A stretch of DNA of 64,000 nucleotides from Paenibacillus phoenicis (GCF_034718895.1 NZ_JAYERP010000001.1:1736001-1800000); one strand, 5' to 3'; counted from the stretch's first letter, positions 25,628-34,989 are shown. Numbers and translations: made by a program. The notes: generated by a model from the sequence alone, not told the origin.

Positions 25628-27082
25628 TCTGTGATAATGTCACCCTATAACTGTTCTGAGATAATGTCACTATGGGACAGGAGACATTAACTTTGACAAG
25701 AACAGAACTAAAGAAGGTAGTTGTGGTGGAGAAAGTCCTTGAGGGACATATGACAAACAGAGAAGGAGCAGCAGCCCTAGGGCTGACGGAGCGGCAGATT
25801 ATTCGACTGAAGAAGAAATATTGTGTTGAGGGAGGAGCGCAGGGAATCATTCATAAAAATCGAGGAAGGAAACCGGTATATGCTTTAAGCGATGAACTAA
25901 AGGAACAAGTTGTCACCTTATATCAGACGAAGTATCACGGTAGTAACAGTTGTCATTATGCGGAGTTGTTAGAGGAACATGAAGCGATACAAATTAGCCC
26001 CTCGAGTGTGCGTAGAATCCTGCTGGATCAAGGGATAAAACAAGTGAAACCAAGACGGCGCAGTAAAGCACATCCGCCTCGTCAACGTAAGGCTCAGGCC
26101 GGAATGCTATGGCAAATTGATGCGACACCTTATGCCTGGCTTGAAAACCGGGCCCCCGCCTTTGCACTACACGCAGCCATTGACGATGCGACAGGCATTG
26201 TCGTCGGTGCCGTATTCCGTAAGAACGAGTGTCGTGAAGGCTACTTCTTGGTGATGCAGCAGGGCATTGAGCAATATGGTGTACCCCTTGGTTTATACAG
26301 TGATCGGCACACCATCTTCCGATCGCCGAATGAGAAGCTCACCGTGGAGCAGGAGCTTGCCGGAAAAACCAAACCTCTATCCAATTTCGGTAAAGCCATG
26401 GCTGACCTACATATTGAGCATATCAAGGCGATTACGCCTCAAGCCAAGGGACGTATAGAAAGGCTCTGGAAAACGTTCCAGGACCGTCTGGTGATTGAAC
26501 TGCGGCTCTTGGGTGTGAAGTCGATGGATGAAGCAAATAAGGTGCTTCCTCTTCTGCTCGACAAGCACAATCGCAAGTTTGCCGTTCTGCCGAAGGAAGC
26601 TGACTCGGCTTATATACCACTTGACTCTGCCGTCCATCTTGGGCATATCTTCACGGTTCGTGAATATCGCCAAATGGGTACTGGCAACACGCTTTCATAC
26701 AATGGAAAGATCTACACTCTCGCCAAACCGATTCCTCTCCGACTTGATGCCAAGTCTACAGTCGAAGTACGTGAGACTTTAAACGGTGAAATTCTGTTGT
26801 GGTACCAAGGACAAGCCTTACCTTTAAAAAGGACGGAAAAACCTCAACGAGTGGCTGAAGAAACAAAAAAAGCGAGTTCTGCGCAGCCACGCAAACCCGC
26901 TGTAGATCATCCGTGGAGATCCACGGTAAACACCATGGCTAAGCTTAGCACAAAACGAAGCTCATTCCAAGATGCTATATACTCACAGCATAACAGCTAT
27001 GCGGAGACCTCCTGGTAAAACAGAAGGCTCATACAAATAAAGTGACATTTTCATAGCACAGTTAAGGTGACATTTTCACAGA
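25628..27082 (+). mobile_element. ISNCY (IS1202-type) insertion sequence, intact
   Basis: A 1,455-bp element bounded by imperfect terminal inverted repeats: TCTGTGATAATGTCACC at the left and the complement of TCTGTGAAAATGTCACC at the right. A second copy of the GAxAATGTCACT motif follows about 18 bases inside each end. It encodes one full-length transposase. No convincing target duplication is visible at these ends, so the exact termini are uncertain by a few bases. The left end lies 28 bp upstream of the znu -35 box. Confidence 0.82.
25672..27018 (+). CDS. ISNCY family transposase
   Basis: 448 residues and apparently intact. An N-terminal helix-turn-helix (about 20-50, REGAAALGLTERQIIRLKKK) is followed by a DDE integrase-like core: Asp150 in QIDATPYAW, Asp211 in YSDRHTIF and Glu263 in KGRIERLWKTF. 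The C-terminus is basic. The ATG at 25672 directly follows the inner terminal repeat motif; a TTG at 25693 after AGGAG is a possible alternative start. Confidence 0.9.
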   Translation: MGQETLTLTRTELKKVVVVEKVLEGHMTNREGAAALGLTERQIIRLKKKYCVEGGAQGIIHKNRGRKPVYALSDELKEQVVTLYQTKYHGSNSCHYAELLEEHEAIQISPSSVRRILLDQGIKQVKPRRRSKAHPPRQRKAQAGMLWQIDATPYAWLENRAPAFALHAAIDDATGIVVGAVFRKNECREGYFLVMQQGIEQYGVPLGLYSDRHTIFRSPNEKLTVEQELAGKTKPLSNFGKAMADLHIEHIKAITPQAKGRIERLWKTFQDRLVIELRLLGVKSMDEANKVLPLLLDKHNRKFAVLPKEADSAYIPLDSAVHLGHIFTVREYRQMGTGNTLSYNGKIYTLAKPIPLRLDAKSTVEVRETLNGEILLWYQGQALPLKRTEKPQRVAEETKKASSAQPRKPAVDHPWRSTVNTMAKLSTKRSSFQDAIYSQHNSYAETSW

Positions 27083-27203
27083 CGATTGACACCATTAATT
27101 CAAAGTTTCAATAATTAGGAAGAGTAGTCCGTACATCAATTGGCCCGCAATTTCGAGACGACAGTCAATTTTAAAATAAAAAGATAAGTTATTTTATGTG
27201 ATA

Positions 27204-27575
27204 TATACATTTAAATTCCAATTGGATTTATCCGTCAAGGAAAATAAGTTGCCCACTTTCATCGGTCCGAGCCGGGTGCAGGAGAAGCACCTTGCTCAAA
27301 ATCATTACCAGATTGGACCCTGACTATGACGGAACCGTCGAATTAACTGGGAACCCGTTAAGGGGCTTTCAAAAGATAAAGGCTTTACCTTTCAGGAACT
27401 CAGACTGTTCCCTTGGCTAACGGTCGTGGGAATATCGCGGCGGACTTAAACCTTCGGGATCAAACCGTACGGAAAAGGTCATTGAGCTGATCAGGGTCTT
27501 TAAGCTGAACGGTTTCGAGAAAACTTATCCTAAACAGTTATCGGGCGGAAAGTCGCAAACTCTCCTATCCGTGCA
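27204..27575 (+). pseudogene. Decayed nitrate/sulfonate-type ABC transporter ATPase
   Basis: Reading across three frames gives a colinear ABC ATPase: KFQLDLSVKENKLPTFIGPS, then a Walker A with an extra base and the Lys replaced by Arg (GCRRSTLLKIITRLD), a Q-loop KDKGFTFQELRLFPWLTVV, ENIAADLNLRDQ in a shifted frame, and FEKTYPKQLSGGKSQ for the signature. At least three frameshifts are present. The order of parts and the FPWLTV motif fit the SsuB/TauB/NrtD group. The gene stops shortly before the IS3-type element. Confidence 0.85.
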
Positions 27576-27605
27576 ACCGGACAATACTGGATTGTCAACA
27601 GTAAA

Positions 27606-28400
27606 TCAGACAACTTTATTAAGGGCTTCTTGACGATACTGAACAGGTGTCAGGTATCCCAGTGTTCCGTGAATCCGATGCTTGTTGAACCAGTTGATGT
27701 AATCGTACAGTTCCACCTCTAGATGAAGAAGGCTGTGGAAGCTCATCTGGTTAATGAACTCCGTTTTCATAATTTTATAGGTAGCTTCAGCCACGGCATT
27801 GTCATAGGGACAGCCTTTCATGCTGAGAGATCGACCGATTTTAAAGGTCTCCAATAGCTCGTCCATCTTTTCGTTTTTAAACTCACTACCGCGGTCCGTA
27901 TGAAACCACTGGATTTGACGCAGATCACCTTGTACGGTAGAGAAGGCACGGGAAATCAGAGCCGCATCCTTGTTTGGGCCCGCACTATGCCCGATGATTT
28001 CTCGATTGAACAAGTCGATCAGCACACAAATGTAATGCCACTTGTTTTGAACCTTTACATACGTTAGATCGCTAACGACGAAGCGCTTTGCTTCTGTCTG
28101 CTCAAACTCACGAGCCAGCACATTTGCCGTCTTTGCTTCATTGGAGGCCGCTTTGTGGGGCTTATACTGAGCGATCGTGTAGGTGGAGACCAACCCCTGC
28201 TCCTTCATAATGCGGCCAATGCGACGTCTAGATACAACTATTCCTTGTTCCTTTAGCTTGGCTTTAATCTTGCGCGTGCCGTAGGCTTTGCGGTTCTTGT
28301 GGAAGATCTCCACAATCGTTTCTGTTAGTTCATCTTCCTTCGCTCGTTCCTTTGCTTCATAGTAGAACGTACTCTTTGCAATTTGTAGGACGTCGCACAT
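27606..28400 (-). CDS. IS3-family transposase OrfB
   Basis: 264 residues from the first Met, with an rve integrase core: Asp111 in VVSDLTYVKV, Asp169 in FHTDRGSEF and Glu205 in NAVAEATYKIMKTEF. An N-terminal HTH_21-like part (NRKAYGTRKIKAKLKEQGI) is present. The frame extends upstream into orfA in the -1 frame, so the natural product is probably an OrfAB fusion made by frameshifting near 28,445. Confidence 0.9.
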   Translation of the reverse strand: MCDVLQIAKSTFYYEAKERAKEDELTETIVEIFHKNRKAYGTRKIKAKLKEQGIVVSRRRIGRIMKEQGLVSTYTIAQYKPHKAASNEAKTANVLAREFEQTEAKRFVVSDLTYVKVQNKWHYICVLIDLFNREIIGHSAGPNKDAALISRAFSTVQGDLRQIQWFHTDRGSEFKNEKMDELLETFKIGRSLSMKGCPYDNAVAEATYKIMKTEFINQMSFHSLLHLEVELYDYINWFNKHRIHGTLGYLTPVQYRQEALNKVV

Positions 28401-28441
28401 TGCTGATACCGAGTATTTATCACGGTTGTTCTGGATGATAG

Positions 28442-28726
28442 CTACTTTCGTCCCATGATCAGCGCGGCTTGCTTTAAAATATCGTTCTCCATCTTAAGTC
28501 GTTGAATCTCTTTACGTAAAGTGATGAGTTCATTTTCTTCGAAAGAGCGATTGTCCTTCTCCTTGAAGGAGCCTGTGGTCTGGGCTTGCTTGATCCAGCG
28601 GTCTAAAGCAGACGCAGTGAGGTCATATTCCTCCACAATCGCTGCGCGGGATTTCCCGTTTTCATAGAGCTGCACCATTTGCTTTTTGAACTCGGTTGTA
28701 AACGTGCGTCGTGGTTGTTTAGGCAT
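28442..28726 (-). CDS. IS3-family OrfA, helix-turn-helix protein
   Basis: 94 residues: a helix-turn-helix (RTFTTEFKKQMVQLYENGKS, then DLTASALDRWIKQA) and a leucine-zipper-like coiled coil (ENELITLRKEIQRLKMENDI). It ends GRK just as the OrfB frame, shifted by -1, opens. Confidence 0.9.
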   Translation of the reverse strand: MPKQPRRTFTTEFKKQMVQLYENGKSRAAIVEEYDLTASALDRWIKQAQTTGSFKEKDNRSFEENELITLRKEIQRLKMENDILKQAALIMGRK

Positions 28727-28788
28727 TGTTGAGATCCGCTCCTTAACATGATAGGTCTATTCTACAAGCCCTTATTTTTATTGTCCAA

Positions 28789-28964
28789 CTAAGTGTAGCC
28801 GATCCAATACTAACGTTCCAGTAGTATAGGCTGCGCATTCTCGAAGCGTTGGAGCATCCGAAGAAGAACGAACCCGATTAGGAAATTTGAGAGATAATTG
28901 GAAAGCCGTCCTCGGAATAGGGGACGGCCTTGTATAATTTTACACAATGTAATTACAGACTAAA
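28789..28964 (+). other. Remnant flank with hairpin, possible tail of the dead ABC operon
   Basis: After the IS3 element a short frame reads LRILEALEHPKKNEPD and then stops, which could be the C-terminus of the interrupted ATPase, though this is weak. A hairpin GCCGTCC/GGACGGC (28905-28928) followed by TTGTATAATTTT resembles a plus-strand terminator. Confidence 0.4.
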
Positions 28965-29243
28965 TTAGTCTACTAATAATGCAACAAACACAAACAATAC
29001 ATAAAATAATATTAACGTTATAATAACAATTAAAGGAATAATCCAAATGAATTTAGATTTAAATAGATCCAATACTTTGTCCCACCGTTTTAACAATTTT
29101 TGACGAAAAGGCAATAACTCATACTCTAATTTATCTAAAACTTTTCCCACTTTTTCTTCATCTATAGTAAGAAGTTGATGATTCCATATATATTCATAAC
29201 GGGCTCTTGTCTCTTCTTTAGCGGAGCTGTCTTTTAGCAACAC
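28965..29243 (-). CDS. Small unknown membrane protein, AT-rich
   Basis: Not recognised. The 92-residue protein has a charged helical N-terminal two-thirds (KEETRARYEYIWNHQLL, LEYELLPFRQKLLKRWDKVL) and a C-terminal hydrophobic anchor (about 67-88, FIWIIPLIVIITLILFYVLF). The GTG at 29243 is preceded by GGGGG with 8 bases between; an in-frame GTG at 29258 has no ribosome site. Base composition is much more AT-rich than the backbone, suggesting transfer. It lies downstream of the secreted protein gene on the same strand. Confidence 0.55.
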   Translation of the reverse strand: MLLKDSSAKEETRARYEYIWNHQLLTIDEEKVGKVLDKLEYELLPFRQKLLKRWDKVLDLFKSKFIWIIPLIVIITLILFYVLFVFVALLVD

Positions 29244-29277
29244 TGTTAGGTCCCCCACAATATTTATAATAACATAA

Positions 29278-29312
29278 AGATCTGGAGAATAGAGTAATCA
29301 TTCTCCAGATCT
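29278..29312 (-). terminator. Hairpin between the two AT-rich genes
   Basis: A perfect 13-bp stem, AGATCTGGAGAAT/ATTCTCCAGATCT, with a 9-base loop, 8 bases past the stop of the 275-residue gene. Short T-runs flank it on both sides. Confidence 0.8.
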
Positions 29313-29320
29313 AATAATTT

Positions 29321-30148
29321 TTAATTACCGTAAATATGACCTCGTATACTTACGCTATTTCCAACATCTTCGTTAGTAGCTTTCAAGTGAACTCCACTAT
29401 ATGTTGTCGAACCTGTTGTGATAGTAATGTAAAAGGCTTCTCCATTCCAGTAATTCCAACCTGTATAGAAGGTTTGTCCGTAAACATCATCACTAAATAA
29501 GCCTTTCTTTACTACGCTATAACGTACAGTAGTGTCCGAGACACTTCCAGGAATTTGTTGCCATCCTGTAACTCCTACAGCATTTTCGGTCATATCAAAT
29601 TTATCGCTATAAGTCGATTCCCCTACTTTCAGTAAAGATGCGCTATAACTTCCTAGATGAGTAGAGGCAAGTGGTGAAACTACGGCTGAATTCTGATACT
29701 GGATTAATTTTTCCACCTTTTTACTCATTGTCTCCTGCCCGTTGATCACCAACTTCCAACTGTTATCCTTATAAATAACTGGATAAGATACCGTATTTTT
29801 TTCTCCACCATCCTTTCTAGTTAATTCTACTAGCGCTGTATAGCTACCATCTGAGTTGGGGGTTAAACTCTTAAGATTAACATCCGAAAATGGGTTGCTA
29901 ATCAAAGCTTCTTTATACTGACTTAACTGTTCCTCAGTAGTACTAAATCTTTCATCAACGACCCAATTTACTGCTTTGGCAATATCTCCTTCTTGTACAG
30001 CCTTAATATAATTGTTTACAGATTGTTCTGCTAATTCTTTACTAGAAATGCTTTCCGCATTTGTAATTCCAGTAAATAACGAGATTGTGAGAAGAGGGAC
30101 CAATAATAGTGACTTTTTCACCTTACCTTTTAAACTCAAAGTTCTCAT
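29321..30148 (-). CDS. Secreted protein of unknown function, AT-rich
   Basis: 275 residues with a clear signal peptide (residues 1-31, basic start, LLLVPLLTISLFTG, cleavage near TNAES). Residues 35-150 look like an NTF2/DUF4878-type fold (AEQSVNNYIKAVQEGDIAKAV, then VYKDNSWKLVIN-like strands). Residues 165-275 are a beta-rich domain with many Thr, Ser, Tyr and Gly (GWNYWNGEAFYITITTG). I do not recognise the C-terminal domain. AGAGAGG precedes the ATG. It is more AT-rich than the backbone and sits among mobile elements, so it was probably acquired. Confidence 0.7.
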   Translation of the reverse strand: MRTLSLKGKVKKSLLLVPLLTISLFTGITNAESISSKELAEQSVNNYIKAVQEGDIAKAVNWVVDERFSTTEEQLSQYKEALISNPFSDVNLKSLTPNSDGSYTALVELTRKDGGEKNTVSYPVIYKDNSWKLVINGQETMSKKVEKLIQYQNSAVVSPLASTHLGSYSASLLKVGESTYSDKFDMTENAVGVTGWQQIPGSVSDTTVRYSVVKKGLFSDDVYGQTFYTGWNYWNGEAFYITITTGSTTYSGVHLKATNEDVGNSVSIRGHIYGN

Positions 30149-30435
30149 AATTAAATCATCCTCTCTTTTTTATTTAATGGGTTGTTAAGTATGAGAGAGA
30201 TATAAAGAGTCATATAATAAATTACTAATATAAAATTGAGGGGTATAAAACAAATAAGGCCATAGACCCTTACTAATATCCAACTCTCACAACCTACAAT
30301 CCATCATCGATATAAATATAGTATATTTTGGTATATTTGTATACTATTTTATTGCTAATTTTGGGAATTTATTTATAATAATCGCAACTAACTCAATATC
30401 GAGTGAGCCCATGAGCATTTGCATGGACCTCCCAT
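30149..30435. other. AT-rich gap without a gene
   Basis: Upstream flank of the secreted-protein gene and the border of the group II intron relic. It is rich in TATA-like runs but shows no convincing promoter pair, gene or repeat. Confidence 0.5.
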
Positions 30436-30468
30436 AAATCAGTACATGCGGATCATCGCAAACGGCTC
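30436..30468 (-). ncRNA. Group II intron domain V relic
   Basis: The minus strand reads GAGCCGTTTGCGATGATCCG and on to CATGTACTGATT, matching the layout of a 33-34 nt domain V: the AGC catalytic triad at the start, a short stem, a two-base bulge region and a tetraloop-like GATG. The 3' closing arm is imperfect. It lies about 55 bases past the decayed intron ORF end, the expected order. Confidence 0.65.
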
Positions 30469-30519
30469 CTCCATGGCTCCCCCATTGAGGACGAGTTTTT
30501 TGTTAATTGTATAAAAATT

Positions 30520-30712
30520 ATATATAGTCCCATTTCTTCAAACCACTTATTAGGCATGAAAAATTGGGCATAGGTGGAGCGTGAGCTTCTCTTGCTATCA
30601 TTCTGAATCCCGGAAGTCCTTTATTTTTCCATCCTCGTCTTCTCATTTCCCGGTGTAGCTTCATTATTCCCCCCAACATCGCCTTAGCCTTCTTCGTATC
30701 CATGCGTCCATG
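30520..30712 (-). pseudogene. C-terminal fragment of a group II intron reverse transcriptase/maturase
   Basis: Reading across frames gives MDAWIRRRLRRCWGE, typical of the domain X/DNA-binding end of LtrA proteins, then after frameshifts NKWFEEMGLYII, the usual C-terminus (NKWFEEMGLYNI-like). The 61-residue open frame through the same DNA is not the real reading. No upstream RT part remains; the IS200 element abuts the fragment. Confidence 0.75.
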
Positions 30713-30725
30713 TCACTAGTCATAA

Positions 30726-30835
30726 CCACCGGCTTAGCCGGTGGCTTCCATCAGCCCTGTACTAGCAGGCGCCTAAGAAGGCGCATTGAAAGTCTGCCAA
30801 CCGCGAGCGGTCTCGGGCTTGCCCCTCAAAGGGGC
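30726..30835 (-). other. Structured right end of the IS200-type element
   Basis: Three hairpins in 110 bases: CCACCGGC/GCCGGTGG (30726-30744), GCGCCT/AGGCGC (30769-30784) and GCCCCT/AGGGGC (30821-30835), the last just past the tnpA stop. TnpA of this family recognises such end hairpins. The spacing and the terminal GCCACCGGC-type hairpin also resemble the 3' scaffold of IS605-type omega RNAs, but no tnpB is present. Confidence 0.6.
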
Positions 30836-30838
30836 TTT

Positions 30839-30915
30839 TTATTTGCCCCTTCCTACCGACTCACCCGTAAACGGGTCGAACAGTTCTTTCATCGTGAGTT
30901 GTTCGTAGTTCTTAT
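30839..30915 (-). pseudogene. tnpA: 3' part of IS200 tnpA, separated by the IS4 insertion
   Basis: Reads in frame from the other part through one copy of the 9-bp duplication: KNYEQLTMKELFDPFTGESV and a stop. This is the normal C-terminus of IS200-like TnpA (DPFTGE). Together with 32,358-32,763 it rebuilds a single continuous gene. Confidence 0.85.
30907..30915. repeat. 9-bp target-site duplication, left copy
   Basis: AGTTCTTAT here and at 32358-32366 directly flank the IS4-family element, in the same orientation. Confidence 0.9.
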
Positions 30916-30954
30916 CACTGGCGTTGCATTAAAATTCGCAGACAAAAAAGAAGA

Positions 30955-31015
30955 CATCTCCTATTGTTGAGTTAACCACGCGTTATCCATAAAACGCCTC
31001 AACAATAAGGAGATG
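30955..31015 (+). promoter_or_regulatory. Hairpin that hides the IS4 transposase ribosome site
   Basis: CATCTCC-TATTGTTGAG (30955-30971) pairs with CTCAACAATA-AGGAGATG (30998-31015), leaving one bulge. The right arm contains the AAGGAG site of the transposase. RNA entering from outside the element would fold and block translation, while RNA started inside the loop would not contain the left arm. Such shielding is known for IS10 and IS50. Confidence 0.75.
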
Positions 31016-31018
31016 ACT

Positions 31019-32202
31019 ATGGATAACGTACCGAATCAAACCGTCATTTGTCAATGTCTGAAACTGTTAAATGTGGATTCTTCCCGGGATGCAACTTTAG
31101 ACTATCAGTCTCGGAAATTATTTGTCTGCGCTTCGACGCTCTTGTTTATCGAAGCTCAGTTGCACCAGCGCAGTTCTTACAAAGTCATGTCAGAGCATTT
31201 AGCCGCCAATCGCGAATTTCAGAAACTGCTGAAACTCGAAAGCATAAGTGCTGCCCAGTTATCGCGGAAAATGAAGCGGCTGCCTATGGCCAACCTTCAA
31301 ACCCTTTTTTCTCGATCATCGAGCAAATCAAGCAAAGAACAAAGGATTTAAAAGGGGTGACTCCTGGCATGGGTAAACTCAAACTCATCGATTCGACGGG
31401 GATTACCTTGCCGCCTATTCTCGCGAAATGGTGCTACTGCTCAGAGACGAATCACGGCGTGAAGATGCACACTTCCTTGGTCGTCATGGATTCCAAAACC
31501 ATGTATCCGGACAAAATCATCGCTTCCACCAAGGACGTCGCGGACCATGAAGTGGCTCTGGAATTTACGATCGCCAAAGCCGCGACTTACGTGATGGATC
31601 GCGGCTACCAAGTATATTTTCAGAAATGGCTAAAGGACAAAATCAAGTTTGTCTGCTGCGTCAAGGAAAATAGCCGATTAACGGTCATCCGAGAAAGGGA
31701 ACTGCCCAAAAGACAGAAGGGATTCATCCGAGATGCCGACGTGAAACTTCCGGACTTTCCCTGGATCTTTCGCTTAATCGAGTTTTGCGATGACCAGAAG
31801 CGAACCTATTGTCTTGTAACGAATCGCTTCGACTTGTCTGCGCACCAAATCGCTGAGGTTTACCGAAATCGCTGGCATATCGAGTTGTTTTTCAAGTGGG
31901 TCAAACAGCATATTCGATTGGTTAAACCGCATGGTTATACGCCCGAAGCGATATGGAACCAAATGTATATTGCTTTGATCGCCTATGCGTTATGTTTACT
32001 TGTTAAACTAACTCTGAACTGTAAGAAATCAGCGTGGGATCTGCTCCAACTGATGCGAATCTATGCGGAAAAACCATGGGACGATTTTTTAGTAGCGATC
32101 TACCGCAAGCCAACGCGAACATCGAAGGGACGACCTAAGCGAAATGGTAGGCCCCCGAAAAAGGCAACGAAGTCAATGGAGCCGAAACTGATCGTACGTT
32201 AA
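31019..32202 (+). pseudogene. IS4-family transposase, frameshifted in a T6 run
   Basis: The N-terminal part (31019 to about 31,310) reads through ATLDYQSRKLFVCASTLLFIEAQ. At TTTTTT (31305-31310) the sense frame moves by -1 and continues FSIIEQIKQRTKDLKG to the stop at 32202. DDE parts: IDSTGITLPPI (Asp), YVMDRGYQVYF (Asp) and YRNRWHIELFFKWVKQ, the Y-R-E-K signature with Glu. One missing T explains the break. It may be a dead gene, a base-call error in the homopolymer, or slippage that still yields product. Confidence 0.85.
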
Positions 32203-32357
32203 TGACAAATGAAAATTAAAAAAAATGGATAACTCGTGGATCTATTCCCCCTTAGCCATTTTAGTTTATCCAGAGGAAACAAAGATGCAAAAATATTCAT
32301 TTTATTGATATCAGTTCAATTCTATCGTGACGAAAATTACTTAATGCAACGCTAGTG

Positions 32358-32366
32358 AGTTCTTAT
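32358..32366. repeat. 9-bp target-site duplication, right copy
   Basis: AGTTCTTAT, identical to 30907-30915. Confidence 0.9.
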
Positions 32367-32763
32367 CCTCTGTTAGTTGATTCCGAATATATTCGGCGAT
32401 CGCCTTCCTGTTTCGTCCTACCGTATCCACAAAGTACCCACGGCACCAGAATTGGCGATTCCCGTATCGATACTTCAGATTCGCAAATTTATCGAAGATC
32501 ATGAGCGAACTTTTTCCCTTTAAATACCCCATAATTTCCGATACACTCAACTTCGGCGGAATGCTCACCAGCATATGGATGTGATCCGGGCACGCTTCTG
32601 CTTCATGAATCTCCACTCCTTTGCGCTCACATAGCTCTCGAATGATTTTTCCAATCTCTCGCTTCAACTTCCCGTAGATGACTTGGCGTCTGTACTTTGG
32701 TGCAAATACAATATGGTATTTGCAGTTCCAGCGCGTATGTACTAGACTGCTCTTGTCCTCCTT
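32358..32763 (-). pseudogene. tnpA: 5' part of IS200/IS605-family transposase tnpA
   Basis: Y1 transposase. Reads EDKSSLVHTRWNCKYHIVF, APKYRRQVIYGKLKREIG, EACPDHIHMLVSIPPKLSV with the HUH pair (DHIHM), and later FWCRGYFVDTVGRNRKAI with the catalytic Tyr region, then EYIRNQLTEDKN, where the IS4 element enters. AAGGAG is present upstream, but no ATG, GTG or TTG follows it in frame before conserved sequence, so the start codon may have been lost. Disrupted in any case. Confidence 0.85.
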
Positions 32764-32877
32764 GATTTGATGTTGCGGTTGGCAGACCGGCTACTATCTT
32801 ATCATAAAGGTCAAGGGATTTTTACTCATAGCTATAAGCTTTCCTGAACCCCCAGTCGAACTGGGGTTTTCTTACAC

Positions 32878-32913
32878 AAAAAACGAGCGAGGAAACTTAG
32901 AGTTTCCTCGCTC
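32878..32913 (-). terminator. Intrinsic terminator after metS
   Basis: A perfect 13-bp stem, GAGCGAGGAAACT/AGTTTCCTCGCTC, 3-base loop, then CGTTTTTTG on the minus strand, about 20 bases past the stop. Confidence 0.92.
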
Positions 32914-32933
32914 ACATGAACTTAAATCAATAG

Positions 32934-34961
<2,028 letters not shown>

Positions 34962-34989
34962 TCATCTCCTTTTATTTCATGACAAATAC

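Larger units (their letters stand above)
27606..28788 (-). mobile_element. IS3-family insertion sequence
   Basis: About 1.18 kb with two overlapping-type reading frames, orfA and orfB. The ends share GACAA and, 8 bases on, AAGGGCTT in inverted orientation (27609-27627 and 28767-28785). The orfB stop lies in the terminal repeat. I see no clear 3-5 bp target duplication. It sits inside or at the end of the dead ABC ATPase gene. Confidence 0.8.
30916..32357 (+). mobile_element. IS4-family insertion sequence, 1,442 bp, inserted in IS200 tnpA
   Basis: Ends are CACTGGCGTTGCATTAA and the complement of CACTAGCGTTGCATTAA, 17-bp inverted repeats with one mismatch. They are flanked by a perfect 9-bp direct repeat AGTTCTTAT. 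A second, subterminal inverted pair CCACGCGTTATCCAT / ATGGATAACTCGTGG lies at 30976-30990 and 32225-32239. The single transposase gene is frameshifted. Perfect target repeats and near-perfect ends show a recent insertion. Confidence 0.92.
30720..32872 (-). mobile_element. IS200-type element, split by an IS4-family insertion
   Basis: Without the inner 1,442-bp element and one 9-bp duplication it is about 700 bp, the size of tnpA-only IS200 elements. It has no inverted terminal repeats, as expected. The tnpA-proximal end carries a hairpin AACCCC-AGT/ACT-GGGTT (32847-32868) and the distal end three hairpins (30726-30835). Exact ends are uncertain by about 10 bp. The metS terminator lies directly beyond the left end and a group II intron relic beyond the other. 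Confidence 0.8.

Noticed and set aside
30518..30703. A 61-codon minus-strand frame beside the IS200 end
   Set aside because: Its translation matches nothing, while the two other frames of the same DNA carry group II maturase motifs; it is a relic, not a gene.
25628..32880. Defence island or CRISPR array in the mobile region
   Set aside because: No regularly spaced identical repeats, cas, restriction-modification or toxin-antitoxin genes could be recognised; the region is explained by insertion sequences and pseudogenes apart from two unknown genes.
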